Below are positions 35,901 to 46,327 of a stretch of 64,000 bases of DNA, piece after piece. Made by a program: the position numbers and the translations under genes. The notes under the pieces are model-generated. The model was given only the letters and a program-made list of their open reading frames with translations, did no database searches and was not told the origin of the DNA. Source of the stretch: Nitrosomonas aestuarii (GTDB lineage: Bacteria; Pseudomonadota; Gammaproteobacteria; Burkholderiales; Nitrosomonadaceae). Numbering within the stretch: position 1 is the first letter of the stretch; each line of letters opens with the position of its first letter. Location of the stretch: positions 62,001 through 126,000 of the forward strand of contig NZ_QAAE01000002.1 of assembly GCF_003046585.1 (NCBI RefSeq), given 5' to 3'.

Positions 35901-37441
35901 TACTGATTGACCTCCATGTTCAATACCGATTGTATGTAAGCTTCAGGTTGCAGCAATTGATCTGCGATAGCCGTCGTATAATCCGTAATGACACCTGCGT
36001 AAATAACCAGACCAATAGACAACGCGAGCAAGCAGATAACCGATGTTAATTCACCGGTCACCGACAATACGCCGCGAGGCACATCGGTGCTGAGATCGAC
36101 ATCACAGATATGCGGTGATTGTGCGCGATAAAACAGCATACTTCCGCCGCGCGCCAAAGCGATCAGGGTGAACAGGCTTGTGATTAATACAATTCCCATA
36201 ATCCACCACAATGCCGAATGCGCCAGGGCCGCGTTCAAAATTAAAAATTTGCCGATAAACCCGGATAATGGCGGCATGCCGGCTATCAAGATGGCAAGCA
36301 CAAAAAACAATGCACCCAATAACCGGTGTTGTTGAATGATGGGGCCGGGCTCAAACTGGTCATCCATAACGTTGCGCCGATTGGCGATACAATCCACGAG
36401 CAAAAACAATGCAGCCGTAGTAAAAGTTGAATGCGGCAGGTAATACAACCCTGCGGCAATACCGGATTCAGTATTCATGCCGAAAGCTGTTAACAATGTG
36501 CCGACAGATGTGATGACGAGATAGGCGACCTGCTGACGCATTCTTGTACTGGCCAGCGTTCCGAACACGCCCACAATCAGTGTCATTAACGCCAGGGGCA
36601 AAAGCCATGCTTCAATCAAATTCGCTACGGGGCCTGCCTGAGCGCCAAATATCAAGGTATAAACACGTAAAATACAATATGCACCGACTTTAGTCATAAT
36701 CGCAAACAAGGCTGCAACGGTTGCCGTGGTATGTGCATAGGCTGCAGGCAGCCACAAGTAAAGCGGCAGCAGCGCCGCTTTCAGAGCGAAAACCGCAAAT
36801 AACAGCAGTCCCGCCGTATAAATCAAAGCAACGTCTTCTGCCGCTACACTGACGACTTTCACAGCCAGATCTGCCATATTCAGCGTTCCCAGCAGGCCGT
36901 ACAATATGCCTACCGCGAACAGAAATAATGTTGAACCAACCAGGTTGATGACGACAAAATGAAGACCGGCTTTTGTTTTTAATCGACCCCCACCGTGCAA
37001 TAACAGGCTGTAGGATGCCAGCAACAGGATTTCAAAAAACACAAATAGGTTAAACAGATCGCCTGTTAGAAAAGCGCCATTCAAACCGAATAACTGTAAT
37101 TGAAATAGCGTGTGAAAATGCACGCCATTTTTATCTGTGCCGCGTATAGCGTAAAGTAATGCACATGATGCGACAAGTGCCGTAACAATAAGCATCCATG
37201 CGGCCAGCCTGTCAGCCACCAATACAATACCGAAAGGTGGCGACCAATTGCCTAATGCATACGCCAGAATATCGCCGCTGTTAACGGCACCTAACAGGAA
37301 ACCAGCGGTGACGACCTGCAGCATTACCAAAGAGAGACTGATCGCGCGTTTTAAAGGCAATTTCCGCTTGGGCAGCAGCAGTAACAAAATGCCCGCCAGC
37401 AACGGTAGCATTACGGGAAAAATAACAATGTGATTCATCAT
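35900..37441 (-). CDS. mrpD: Mrp Na+/H+ antiporter subunit D
   Basis: A 513-residue polytopic subunit related to complex I NuoN/NuoM. It shows FNLFVFFEILLLASYSLLLH with the key Glu, ALKAALLPLYLWLPAAYAHT with the Lys, and GMPPLSGFIGKFLILNAAL. It forms part of the proton-translocating path together with MrpA. Its ATG overlaps the mrpC stop (ATGA). Confidence 0.95.
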   Translation of the reverse strand: MMNHIVIFPVMLPLLAGILLLLLPKRKLPLKRAISLSLVMLQVVTAGFLLGAVNSGDILAYALGNWSPPFGIVLVADRLAAWMLIVTALVASCALLYAIRGTDKNGVHFHTLFQLQLFGLNGAFLTGDLFNLFVFFEILLLASYSLLLHGGGRLKTKAGLHFVVINLVGSTLFLFAVGILYGLLGTLNMADLAVKVVSVAAEDVALIYTAGLLLFAVFALKAALLPLYLWLPAAYAHTTATVAALFAIMTKVGAYCILRVYTLIFGAQAGPVANLIEAWLLPLALMTLIVGVFGTLASTRMRQQVAYLVITSVGTLLTAFGMNTESGIAAGLYYLPHSTFTTAALFLLVDCIANRRNVMDDQFEPGPIIQQHRLLGALFFVLAILIAGMPPLSGFIGKFLILNAALAHSALWWIMGIVLITSLFTLIALARGGSMLFYRAQSPHICDVDLSTDVPRGVLSVTGELTSVICLLALSIGLVIYAGVITDYTTAIADQLLQPEAYIQSVLNMEVNQ

Positions 37442-37767
37442 GGTTTATGCTTCCCGTCCACCTGATCGTTGCCCATTTCCAGAAACGCTTTTAAGGATAA
37501 AACGATTACAAAAGCTGTCATGCCGAAACTGATGACAATGGCAGTCAATACCAGCGCCTGAGGTAACGGATCGGCGTAATGCATTACGTTTTCACTGATG
37601 ATTGGAGGACTGCCAATAGTCAGTCGGCCCATGATGAGCAAAAACAAATTGACGGCATAAGATAGAAAAGTCAAACCAAGCACCACGGGGAACGTGCGGC
37701 CGCGAAGCGACAGATAAACGCCACAGGCCGTGAGTACACCCACAATGATAGCAATCAATAATTCCAT
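37438..37767 (-). CDS. mrpC: Mrp Na+/H+ antiporter subunit C
   Basis: A 109-residue NuoK-like subunit with three helices: ELLIAIIVGVLTACGVYLSL, VLGLTFLSYAVNLFLLIMG, and DPLPQALVLTAIVISFGMTA, which carries the family DPxPQALxLTAIVI motif. Its ATG overlaps the last base of the mrpA stop. Confidence 0.94.
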   Translation of the reverse strand: MELLIAIIVGVLTACGVYLSLRGRTFPVVLGLTFLSYAVNLFLLIMGRLTIGSPPIISENVMHYADPLPQALVLTAIVISFGMTAFVIVLSLKAFLEMGNDQVDGKHKP

Positions 37768-40577
37768 TAACGTATTCGCTTTCTGGCTTTCATCTGATGG
37801 CTTTGATGATGCACCAGACCCAGATAAATTAAAATTAATAATGTAGCGCCAACAACAACCAGATAAACACCCAGATCAAAAGCCATGGCAGAAGCCAGTT
37901 CAAATTCGCCAATCACCGGCCAGTGTATATGACTGAACGTTGAAGTCAGGAAAGGATAGCCGAAAATCCAGCTGGCCAATCCGGTGGCGGTGGCAATCAG
38001 CAGCCCAAACCCGATCACCAGTTGCATATTGATAGGCAAACGCGCTTGTGTCCAGATCACACCATTGGCCAGATACTGCATAACCAGAGCAACAGCGGTA
38101 ATCAAACCGGCAATAAAACCGCCGCCGGGTAAATTATGTCCTCGAAGCAAAATAAACACGGAAACCAGTAGCGCAAGTGGTAACAGCAGGCGTGCAAAAG
38201 AAGCCATAATAACCGGGTGCAAATCCTTATCCCAGGCGCGCCCTTCACTATCATGGCTGGCACCGGCAATTTTAAGATGCTCAAGCATGGCGTAAATGCC
38301 CAGTCCTGCAAGTGCCAGAACGGTTATTTCGCCCAGCGTATCATATCCTCGAAAGTCAACGAGTATGACGTTCACGACATTGGTGCCACCGCCACCTGGC
38401 AAACTGTTTTCAAGAAAATAATCTGCAATACTTCTATAAGGCCGGGTTAATACCGCCCAAGCAAGCAATGCAACACCGCAGCCGGCTGCCATTGCAATAA
38501 TTGCATCACGGCTGCGCAACCATTTACCCGATTCATCCGGGGACTGCTGCGGTAAAAAATATAATGCCAGCAACATGAGAACTATGGTGACGACTTCTAC
38601 GGAAAGTTGCGTCAAAGCCAGGTCTGGTGCAGAAAATTTAACAAAAACCAGTGATACGCCCAAACCGACTGTTCCCAGTAAAACGAGTGAGATCAGTCGC
38701 TGCCGGTGCAAGACAACAGTTGAAACCGCAGCCATAACGAGAACCAGAGCGATTAACAGGCTGACACCGTCAACCGGGAGTATGCTGCGTTCTCCTGTCA
38801 GGTTGTAATTGTAATCCGTTGCTGTCATGCCTGTTATGCCCAGAACCATCATGAAAAGTATAAAAACAAACAACATTCGCTGCAGTGATTGCTTATCCAG
38901 AAAATGTGTGACGGTATTGGCCAGATGAAATAGTTTTTCGATAAGAAAATCAAATAATGCCTTGAAGTCCAGCAGTTTTTCCATGTGCTCCTGAAACACG
39001 AACAGTGGCTTTCGTATCAGATAAAGTATCACGCCGCCAACCAGCGCGGTAATACTCATAAACAAGGCAGTGTTAAAACCATGCCAGATGGCCAGGTCAT
39101 GTTCGGGAACCGGGCCTTGTAATACGCTGGAAGCAGCAACAGCCAGTATGGGTTCAACGGTAAGCGCCGGAAAGATACCGACCAGCAAGCACAAGGCGAC
39201 CAGTATTTCCACTGGTACTTTCATAAAACGAGGGGGCTCATGAGGCTGCTTGGGCAAATCAGTGGGCTCTCCGTCAAAAAATACGTTATGAATGAATCGT
39301 AATGAATACGCCACAGCAAAAATACCTGCCAGTGTAGCTGCTGCCGGTAACAGCCAGCCCCACGGTTGATTGATGACAAAAAGTGTTTCGGCAAAAAACA
39401 TTTCCTTTGAGAGGAAACCATTAAATAAAGGTACACCGGCCATTGATGCGGCTGCGACCATCGCAAGCAGCGCAGTATGCGGCATGTACCTCCATAAACC
39501 TCTGAGTATGCGCATGTCGCGCGTGCCGGTTTCATGATGAATAATGCCGGCCGCCATGAATAACGAGGCTTTGAAAATCGCATGATTGATGATATGAAAA
39601 ACACCCGCCAAAGCAGCCATGGGCGTGCCAATGCCGAATAATAATGTAATCAAACCCAAATGACTGATGGTCGAATAGGCAAGCAGTCCTTTTAAGTCAT
39701 GCTTGAACATGGCGATATAGGCAGCTACAACCAGTGTTACAAGTCCTGTGATACAGACCAGCCAAAACCATGCAGATGTACCCGATAACGCTGGAAAAAG
39801 GCGTGCCAGCAGGAAAACACCCGCTTTAACCATAGTGGCGGAATGCAGATACGCTGAAACAGGTGTAGGAGCAGCCATGGCATTGGGCAGCCAGAAATGA
39901 AAAGGAAATTGCGCGGACTTGGTAAATGCGCCGAGCAAAACCAGAATCAACATCGGCAGATATAAGTCGTGGGAACGGATCAAATCACCGGAGGCCAAAA
40001 TATCCGTTAAATTGTAGCTGCCGACAATTTGGCCCAATAATAAAAAGCCACCCAGTAATGCCAGGCCGCCGCCGCCGGTAACGGCTAAAGCCATACGTGC
40101 GCCACTGCGCGATTCATGACGCGTTTGCCAGTAACTGATCAGCAAGAATGATGACAGACTGGTTAATTCCCAGAAAATCAGCAGTTGGATAACATTTTCA
40201 GATGTGGCGATACCCAGCATGGAGCCCATAAACATGAGCAAATAGGCATAAAAGCGCCCCATATCATCGCGGTCGGACAGGTAATATCTTGCATAAAGAA
40301 TAATCAGCAGACCGATACACAATATCAGAAGGGAAAATAAAAGCCCCAACCCATCCAGGCGAAAGGCAAAATCCATGCCCAGCATGGGTATCCAAGAAAT
40401 GCTGTGCACCACCACCTGTCCTGTAAAAGCATCGGTTGCGTGAGGGAACAGCAAGAGCAGCGCGATTAAAGTGACCAGACCGGATCCCCAGGCGGCATGC
40501 AAACGCCCCAGACGCGAAATGGCTGCAACAAAACCGGCGCCTAGAAACGGCGTTAACGCAATAAGCGATAGATTCAT
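37767..40577 (-). CDS. mrpA: Mrp Na+/H+ antiporter fused subunit A/B
   Basis: A 936-residue polytopic protein, NuoL-like over its first 500 residues ([19 protein letters not shown] with the Glu, [34 protein letters not shown] split over the usual helices, [19 protein letters not shown]). A MrpA C-terminal region follows, then from about residue 780 an MrpB domain ([37 protein letters not shown]). MrpA and MrpB are thus fused, as in PhaAB. It is the first gene of the operon A/B-C-D-E-F-G. The complex exports Na+ (or K+) for H+ and supports pH and salt tolerance. Confidence 0.95.
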   Translation of the reverse strand: MNLSLIALTPFLGAGFVAAISRLGRLHAAWGSGLVTLIALLLLFPHATDAFTGQVVVHSISWIPMLGMDFAFRLDGLGLLFSLLILCIGLLIILYARYYLSDRDDMGRFYAYLLMFMGSMLGIATSENVIQLLIFWELTSLSSFLLISYWQTRHESRSGARMALAVTGGGGLALLGGFLLLGQIVGSYNLTDILASGDLIRSHDLYLPMLILVLLGAFTKSAQFPFHFWLPNAMAAPTPVSAYLHSATMVKAGVFLLARLFPALSGTSAWFWLVCITGLVTLVVAAYIAMFKHDLKGLLAYSTISHLGLITLLFGIGTPMAALAGVFHIINHAIFKASLFMAAGIIHHETGTRDMRILRGLWRYMPHTALLAMVAAASMAGVPLFNGFLSKEMFFAETLFVINQPWGWLLPAAATLAGIFAVAYSLRFIHNVFFDGEPTDLPKQPHEPPRFMKVPVEILVALCLLVGIFPALTVEPILAVAASSVLQGPVPEHDLAIWHGFNTALFMSITALVGGVILYLIRKPLFVFQEHMEKLLDFKALFDFLIEKLFHLANTVTHFLDKQSLQRMLFVFILFMMVLGITGMTATDYNYNLTGERSILPVDGVSLLIALVLVMAAVSTVVLHRQRLISLVLLGTVGLGVSLVFVKFSAPDLALTQLSVEVVTIVLMLLALYFLPQQSPDESGKWLRSRDAIIAMAAGCGVALLAWAVLTRPYRSIADYFLENSLPGGGGTNVVNVILVDFRGYDTLGEITVLALAGLGIYAMLEHLKIAGASHDSEGRAWDKDLHPVIMASFARLLLPLALLVSVFILLRGHNLPGGGFIAGLITAVALVMQYLANGVIWTQARLPINMQLVIGFGLLIATATGLASWIFGYPFLTSTFSHIHWPVIGEFELASAMAFDLGVYLVVVGATLLILIYLGLVHHQSHQMKARKRIR

Positions 40578-40896
40578 ACCATGAAAAAAAATTGAAAAGC
40601 AAAAAAGCTATATTGTAGGCGATGTCCGAGTTTTAAAAAATGGAATCGTAAATTTTTTTGCGGCATAGATAAAGTGTCAATTTTGACAGGCTGTCGAAAA
40701 GCTTCATGAAGTGGTCGCTGCCAGGCAAAAACAGTCGACAAAATCGCCGAGCGCAGATTCTGAGCGGCTGAAAACCAGTCCGGAAGAGCGAGAGGTACTG
40801 AATGTTTCAACTTAATAGCATAGCTAAGCTAAAATAAATGCATCTTTTGGGTCTTCTTGTAGGGCACCCAACATATAGGTCGTTTTTAACGACGCA
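40578..40896. other. Intergenic region between mrpA and the DUF454 gene
   Basis: About 320 bases. It holds the upstream region of mrpA and a partial MITE-like repeat (40687-40800). No supported gene; frames here are shadows. Confidence 0.5.
40687..40800. repeat. Partial copy of the MITE-like repeat upstream of mrpA
   Basis: Starts CAGGCTGTCGAAAAGC, and GCAGATTCTGAGCGGCTGAAA inside it tracks GCAGATTTTGAACGGCTGAAA of the 18359-18561 element in the same orientation. No right end was found, so it is a truncated half. Confidence 0.55.
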
Positions 40897-41370
40897 TCAG
40901 TCAGAGTTAGTAGCGTTCGCTTCTTTGACTGGTATACGCGCAAGAAAAAAAGCCAGTATACAGGCGATTGTTGCGAGCATTATTTTTTGCCACATTTCAG
41001 GAACAATCAGAATTGAAATGCTGAATGATAAAGCAGTCATTATATAAGCCAGACGTTTAGCCTTACGGGGTATGCTGCGATGCAAACGCCATTCAAGAAT
41101 AATCGGCCCGGTATAGCGATTAGTCATCAGTTTGCAATGAAAGCGTTCGGAACCTCTTGCAAAGCATGCCGCCGCCAATAAAACAAATGGTGTTGTCGGC
41201 AAAATCGGCAGTATGACGCCCAGCGCGCCCAGCATGAGGGCTAAGCAACCCGCTCCCAGATAGAGACTGCGAATCAGCGGAGAAGGATGCAATCGCAACA
41301 AACCTGCTGCCTGAGGGCCGAGCATATCCTGGTTGCTTGCGATTATTTCGTTATTATCAGCCGACTGCAT
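40897..41370 (-). CDS. DUF454 (YbaN-family) inner-membrane protein
   Basis: A 157-residue protein with the DUF454 pattern: SLYLGAGCLALMLGALGVILPILPTTPFVLLAA split by a short loop, CFARGSERFHCKLMTNRYTGPIILEW, and two closing helices before a basic end. The family is of unknown function and inner-membrane located. Length is slightly above the usual 120-130 because of a polar N-terminal leader. It is divergent from the FKBP gene. Confidence 0.85.
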   Translation of the reverse strand: MQSADNNEIIASNQDMLGPQAAGLLRLHPSPLIRSLYLGAGCLALMLGALGVILPILPTTPFVLLAAACFARGSERFHCKLMTNRYTGPIILEWRLHRSIPRKAKRLAYIMTALSFSISILIVPEMWQKIMLATIACILAFFLARIPVKEANATNSD

Positions 41371-41490
41371 TGTCTGGACACGTAGAATCGTCTAAAAAGG
41401 TTCGTTTCTAAGAATAAATTCATGTTAGGGTTATGATACATGAATGAGAGTCCAAGATTCGAATAAAGTTTTGTTTATTTCCGGAGGAAA

Positions 41491-41964
41491 ATGATGTCTA
41501 TAAGAAAAAATATTTTAAGTTCAATTGGCTTTATTGCTGTCATGCTATTGTTTTTTGTATCTCAGCCAACTTTTGCTTACCAAGAACAGGCTGCGGAATC
41601 GGAGCCACAGTTTGAAAAAATTGATCGAAAAGTGGGTGAAGGTGAGGAAGCCGGTATTGGCAAGACCGTTAATGTGCATTACACAGGTTGGCTTTATGAT
41701 GAAAGCGCGCCGGATAATAAAGGCAGAAAATTTGATAGCTCGCATGATCGGAAAGCGCATTTTTCCTTCATGCTCGGCGCGGGAAAGGTTATTAAAGGCT
41801 GGGATCAAGGCGTGAGAGGAATGAAAGTTGGCGGAGAACGCACGCTCATCATTCCATCATCTATGGCGTATGGTTCCCGTGGTGCTGGAAGGGTTATTCC
41901 ACCGAATGCCACGCTGATTTTCGATGTCGAGTTACTCGGATTACAGGATGGGTCGCATTATTGA
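41491..41964 (+). CDS. Exported FKBP-type peptidyl-prolyl isomerase
   Basis: A 157-residue prolyl isomerase with an N-terminal signal peptide (SIGFIAVMLLFFVSQPTFA, cleavage about residue 30), so it is likely periplasmic. The FKBP core shows VNVHYTGWLYDES, KFDSSHDRKAHFSFMLGAGKVIKGWDQGV split over the usual strands, GGERTLIIPSSMAYG and VIPPNATLIFDVELLG. Active-site aromatics are present. A GGAGGAAAATG ribosome site fixes the start. Confidence 0.92.
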   Translation: MMSIRKNILSSIGFIAVMLLFFVSQPTFAYQEQAAESEPQFEKIDRKVGEGEEAGIGKTVNVHYTGWLYDESAPDNKGRKFDSSHDRKAHFSFMLGAGKVIKGWDQGVRGMKVGGERTLIIPSSMAYGSRGAGRVIPPNATLIFDVELLGLQDGSHY

Positions 41965-42116
41965 TATTTTGCTGTCCTCAGCATATTTATTATCTAGGAT
42001 TTGAGTAAATCCAGGTGCATTTTCACTGTTTTAGCATAAAATCAAAATGTATGATTAAAATAGTATTATTGACACATTGAAAATTGTGTAACCAGTAAAT
42101 CGGAAAGGATATTGCC

Positions 42117-45100
42117 ATGACTCAGATTGGATCTAAGACGCAGAGTAAGAGCGTCCGCTTTATCACGCGCAAGCGTGTGGGTATCAGTCTGGCCGTGATC
42201 GTGGCATTGATTGCCTTGTTTGGTTTGCTGGGTTATTTCTGGCTGCCTGGTTATGCAAAATCTCAGCTGGAGTTACATCTGTCAGAGCTTCTAGAGCGCC
42301 CTGTCAGCGTGCATGCTATCGAATTCAAACCATACACACTGGAACTGTCCGTTCATGGTTTTCAGATCGGGGAGAGAAAAGACAGCGCAGATACAAACGA
42401 AACATTTGTTTCGTTTGATGAACTGTATATCGACATCAGTTCAGAATCGATCACCCAGTTCGCACCCGTTATCAGTACGATTACGCTAAACACGCTGCGC
42501 GTTCGCTTGTCGCGCGAGGGAGAGGGTCAATTTAATTTTTCTGACTTGATTGAGAAATTCTCACGGCCAACCGAAGACGATGAAGATCAGCCAGCGCTTT
42601 TCTCAGTAAGTAATATTATTCTAAAAAATGGTCATATTGAATGGGTGGATCATTTCAAGAAGAATCATCAGAATATCTCCGAAATTAACTTTGCTATTCC
42701 CTTTGTCGCTAATTTAGACAAAATGAAAGCCAACTGGATCGAGCCGCATTTCAACGCCAAGATAAATGGCGCACCTATTTCACTGGAAGGAAAGCTGCGG
42801 CCTTTTACCGATAAACGTGAGGCCACATTGTCGCTCAACCTCGACAACATCAATTTGATGAGTCTTGATGAATATGTCCCGTTTCCAACTGGTATCCGTT
42901 TAATATCAGGTTATTTTAAAAGTAATCTGACATTGGCATTTACCCAGTTCAATGAGGAAACGCCTGCTATAACGTTATCAGGGGAGACCGAATTGAAGCA
43001 GGTTACTGTCAAAAATGAATCTGTGCAGACGCCCTACCAGTTTGATTTGGGGAATTTGCATCTGCGTTTAAATCAGTATGATTTGACCGGACAGAAACCC
43101 TCCCGGCTGGGATTGTATTTGGGTGATATTGCGCTGTCACCGCTATCATCCCCGCTGACAGATAAAAAAGAAGCCGCACTTTCGCTGCAGAAAGTGACAG
43201 TCAATGATCTGTTACTTGATATGTCCGCACGCAACGTCGCCCTGAATACCATTACCTTGGATGGATTAACGGGTGTTGTAAACCGTGAGATAGACGGCAC
43301 TATTAATCTGGCAAAATTTTTTACGGCTTCAGATGCTGATGAATTTTTCACGCCAACAAATGATGCGCCCGATGTACACACTGCATTGATTCCCAAACCT
43401 AACAGAAAGCCGTCTCACCAAGAATTTGAAGCGCGGTTGAATCTTGCTGCCAACCAGGAAACTTCACCGGAAACGCCTGAGACTGGAGCTTCTGCTATTC
43501 CAGTTCCTGGCAGAAAGCCACTTTATAAAGAAGGGATTGCTGTACAAATCGAAAACGAGCAGGATGAAAGCCAAAATGCCTCATGGCTTGTTCAGATCAA
43601 ACAACTTAAGCTCAATGCAGCGGCAATTCAGTATGCAGATTTATCACTGTCAGATGTTGCACCGATGGTGATTGATCCGCTTGACTTATCTGTGGAGAAT
43701 ATAGACATTAGCGGTACCAAACCGCTTGATCTAAAACTGAACGCACGGGTCAATCAGCATGGCAGTATTGAGGCTGATGGTCTGCTGGCTTGGTCGCCGT
43801 TCGCCGTAAATTTAAATCTGAATCTGAATGCCGTCGATCTGGTTTCCTTACAGGGTTGGGCCGGTGATACTTTAAACGTGTTACTGACCAGCGGTGATTT
43901 GTCCTTTCAGGGTGCTGTTAAGGCCGATGGTGAACCGCTCCTGGTGGCTGTCAGTGGCGATGGTCAGCTCGGAAATTTCAATATTTTTGATCCAGAGACA
44001 GCGAGGGACTTATTACGCTGGAAGAATCTGGATATAAACGGCCTGGATTTTGCCAATGAGCCCTTAAAAGTAAATATAGATACGGTAAAACTGGGTAATT
44101 TTTTTGCACGTGTAATGTTGTTGCCAAATGGCGAACTGAATCTCAAGCAGATCCTGCGGCAGGATGAAACGGCGGCACTTGAGGATAATCAGGCACAGAC
44201 TGATGTGGCGGCAACTGGAAAAACGCAGGAAAAAGAAACCATGCCGCTACATATCGGAAAAGTTATGTTGCAACAGGGCAATGTTGATTTTCAAGATCGG
44301 TTCGTACAACCTAATTATCATGCAAACTTGACCGGACTTGCCGGTCAAATCGGCCCAATTCATTCCACCCAGACAGGCACGATTGATATCAAAGGCGCTA
44401 TTGATCGAACTGCACCGTTGGAAATTCGCGGTAAAATTGAGCCGTTCGGATCGGAACTGTTGCTGGATATCATAGCAAAGGCAAAAGAAATCGATTTACC
44501 GCAATTTAGTCCCTATTCAGGAAAATATGTCGGCTACGCCATTGAAAAAGGTAAATTGTCTGTAGATATCCATTATCATATCGAGCAGGGCGTGTTAACT
44601 GCTGAAAATAATGTCTTTCTGGACCAATTCACACTCGGCGATCGTGTTGAAAGTGAGGAGGCAGTGTCAGTCCCACTCAAACTCGCCATCGCCTTGCTCA
44701 AAAACCGGCGCGGAGAGATCGATATCCATTTACCGATCAAAGGCTCGATTGATGATCCGCAATTCAGCATGGGTGATATCATCCTGGATGCCTTTATTAA
44801 CCTCATCACTCGAGCAGTGACTGCACCTTTTGCACTGCTCGGGTCAATGTTCGGAGAAGGTGAGGAGTTGTCGGAAATAATTTTTTCGCCAGGATTAGCT
44901 TCCATCGAAACGGAAGCTGAGAGCCGATTGCAGGCATTATCTGAGATACTCAAAGACCGTCCTGCATTACGCCTTGAAATAGCCGGTCATGTTGATCCGG
45001 TTAACGACCATGAAGGATTGAAACATGCGATCCTGCAACGTAAAGTCAAGGCGCAAAAACTGACGGCAGAAACCCAAAAAGGGCATACTGCCGGGTCACT

Positions 45101-45422
45101 GGAAAATGTTAAACTAACACCGGACGAATACAGCAATTTTCTCGAAATTGTTTATAAAGAAACAGATTTTGAAAAGCCAACCAACTTTTTTGGCTTTACT
45201 AAAAGTCTGCCTGATGAAGATATGGAGCGACTTCTCCTTGAACATATTGAAGTCAGCGAGGATGATATGCAGGAACTGGCTCACGACCGTGCTGTTGCTG
45301 CGCAAAGCTGGTTGCTGAACAAAGGGGAAATTTCCGGTGATCGCTTGTTTGTTTTAGGTATGCAGAAAACAAAAGAAAGTGAAGGAAATGCAGGTAATCG
45401 TGTAGAATTTATTTTAAAATAA
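42117..45422 (+). CDS. Large DUF748 (AsmA-like) envelope protein
   Basis: A 1101-residue protein with one N-terminal membrane helix (VGISLAVIVALIALFGLLGY) followed by a long periplasmic beta-rich region with AsmA-like segments (RPVSVHAIEFKPYTLELSVH near the start, GEIDIHLPIKGSIDDPQFS late). Two Pro-containing linkers carry a repeated motif IPKPNRKPSHQ / IPVPGRKPLYK. The last 200 residues include an OmpA-like strand pair (LRLEIAGHVDPVND). AsmA-type proteins span the periplasm and are implicated in lipid transport; a direct role here is an inference. Monocistronic by spacing. Confidence 0.85.
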   Translation: MTQIGSKTQSKSVRFITRKRVGISLAVIVALIALFGLLGYFWLPGYAKSQLELHLSELLERPVSVHAIEFKPYTLELSVHGFQIGERKDSADTNETFVSFDELYIDISSESITQFAPVISTITLNTLRVRLSREGEGQFNFSDLIEKFSRPTEDDEDQPALFSVSNIILKNGHIEWVDHFKKNHQNISEINFAIPFVANLDKMKANWIEPHFNAKINGAPISLEGKLRPFTDKREATLSLNLDNINLMSLDEYVPFPTGIRLISGYFKSNLTLAFTQFNEETPAITLSGETELKQVTVKNESVQTPYQFDLGNLHLRLNQYDLTGQKPSRLGLYLGDIALSPLSSPLTDKKEAALSLQKVTVNDLLLDMSARNVALNTITLDGLTGVVNREIDGTINLAKFFTASDADEFFTPTNDAPDVHTALIPKPNRKPSHQEFEARLNLAANQETSPETPETGASAIPVPGRKPLYKEGIAVQIENEQDESQNASWLVQIKQLKLNAAAIQYADLSLSDVAPMVIDPLDLSVENIDISGTKPLDLKLNARVNQHGSIEADGLLAWSPFAVNLNLNLNAVDLVSLQGWAGDTLNVLLTSGDLSFQGAVKADGEPLLVAVSGDGQLGNFNIFDPETARDLLRWKNLDINGLDFANEPLKVNIDTVKLGNFFARVMLLPNGELNLKQILRQDETAALEDNQAQTDVAATGKTQEKETMPLHIGKVMLQQGNVDFQDRFVQPNYHANLTGLAGQIGPIHSTQTGTIDIKGAIDRTAPLEIRGKIEPFGSELLLDIIAKAKEIDLPQFSPYSGKYVGYAIEKGKLSVDIHYHIEQGVLTAENNVFLDQFTLGDRVESEEAVSVPLKLAIALLKNRRGEIDIHLPIKGSIDDPQFSMGDIILDAFINLITRAVTAPFALLGSMFGEGEELSEIIFSPGLASIETEAESRLQALSEILKDRPALRLEIAGHVDPVNDHEGLKHAILQRKVKAQKLTAETQKGHTAGSLENVKLTPDEYSNFLEIVYKETDFEKPTNFFGFTKSLPDEDMERLLLEHIEVSEDDMQELAHDRAVAAQSWLLNKGEISGDRLFVLGMQKTKESEGNAGNRVEFILK

Positions 45423-45500
45423 TCAACAAGATGAGTCTCTGAACAGGAAAACAGCTGAGTACTGCTTTCCCATTTGTTTTTAATCAGATGTGCCGTTTTG

Positions 45501-46124
45501 TTACGGTGCCCCTAAAGCGGAACGCAATAGATTGGCCGTTACCTGTCCACTGGTATTTTGTACGTAATTCGTCACAATTGGAATAAACTGGCCAACCATT
45601 TCCGGCGATAGGTTTAACTGTTGAAACGAAGCCGCAAGTGACGCAGCACTGTTGAGCGTATTGCCAGCACTACCCAATATAGTGGATACACCGCTGCCCA
45701 TGCTTCCCAAAGGGTTTGGAACTGCAGGAGCTGCGCTCAGCATTTCGTTAATACCGGGAACCGATTGCGACAATGTCGAAAAAGCTTGTGGATTCATACC
45801 TGTCTGCGCTGCCTGGAATATGGCACCTGCACCACCTAAAGCCTGTTGTGGCGATATTCCCAGTTGCCGGGTTAAGATACCCACCAAATCAATTTGCCCA
45901 GTCGCCGCACTGTTAGCCATATTTGTCATGCCAGACGCTGCAGCCGCTCCTGATGCGATAGCCTGTCGTCCAGCCTGTGCGGATTGTTCAATCGAAGATA
46001 AACCGCTATCGACCGTACTGAGCGCATTGTTGCCACCACCGCCTGATGCACAACCCATCATCATCAAGGCTAAGCTTGCAATACCTGCAACGGTCAATTT
46101 TACGTAAATTAGATTTTTCTTCAT
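45501..46124 (-). CDS. DUF2780 lipoprotein
   Basis: A 207-residue predicted lipoprotein (signal ending ALMMMGCAS). An Ala/Ser/Gly-rich linker is followed by a DUF2780-type region: LGISPQQALGGAGAIFQAAQ, FSTLSQSVPGINEML, ASFQQLNLSPEMVGQFIPI and VTANLLRSALG. The function of the family is unknown. The start at 46124 has GGGAGAATG upstream and gives a clean signal peptide, unlike the longer frame to 46229. Confidence 0.8.
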   Translation of the reverse strand: MKKNLIYVKLTVAGIASLALMMMGCASGGGGNNALSTVDSGLSSIEQSAQAGRQAIASGAAAASGMTNMANSAATGQIDLVGILTRQLGISPQQALGGAGAIFQAAQTGMNPQAFSTLSQSVPGINEMLSAAPAVPNPLGSMGSGVSTILGSAGNTLNSAASLAASFQQLNLSPEMVGQFIPIVTNYVQNTSGQVTANLLRSALGAP

Positions 46125-46327
46125 AACATTCTCCCTGAAGTATGTGAATTGTCTTAATTGACAGGATAAGGCCAAATGCTTTAGTCCGGAAGCGATTTTG
46201 ACTATGACATAAATAGTCCGGTCATTCAACTCACGGAACTTTTTCGTCAGTTAACTGAAAAAACATGTATGTTTATTTGCGATGACTAAGTTTTGTTTTT
46301 ACATAGATCTTAAGCATCAACAGGCTG

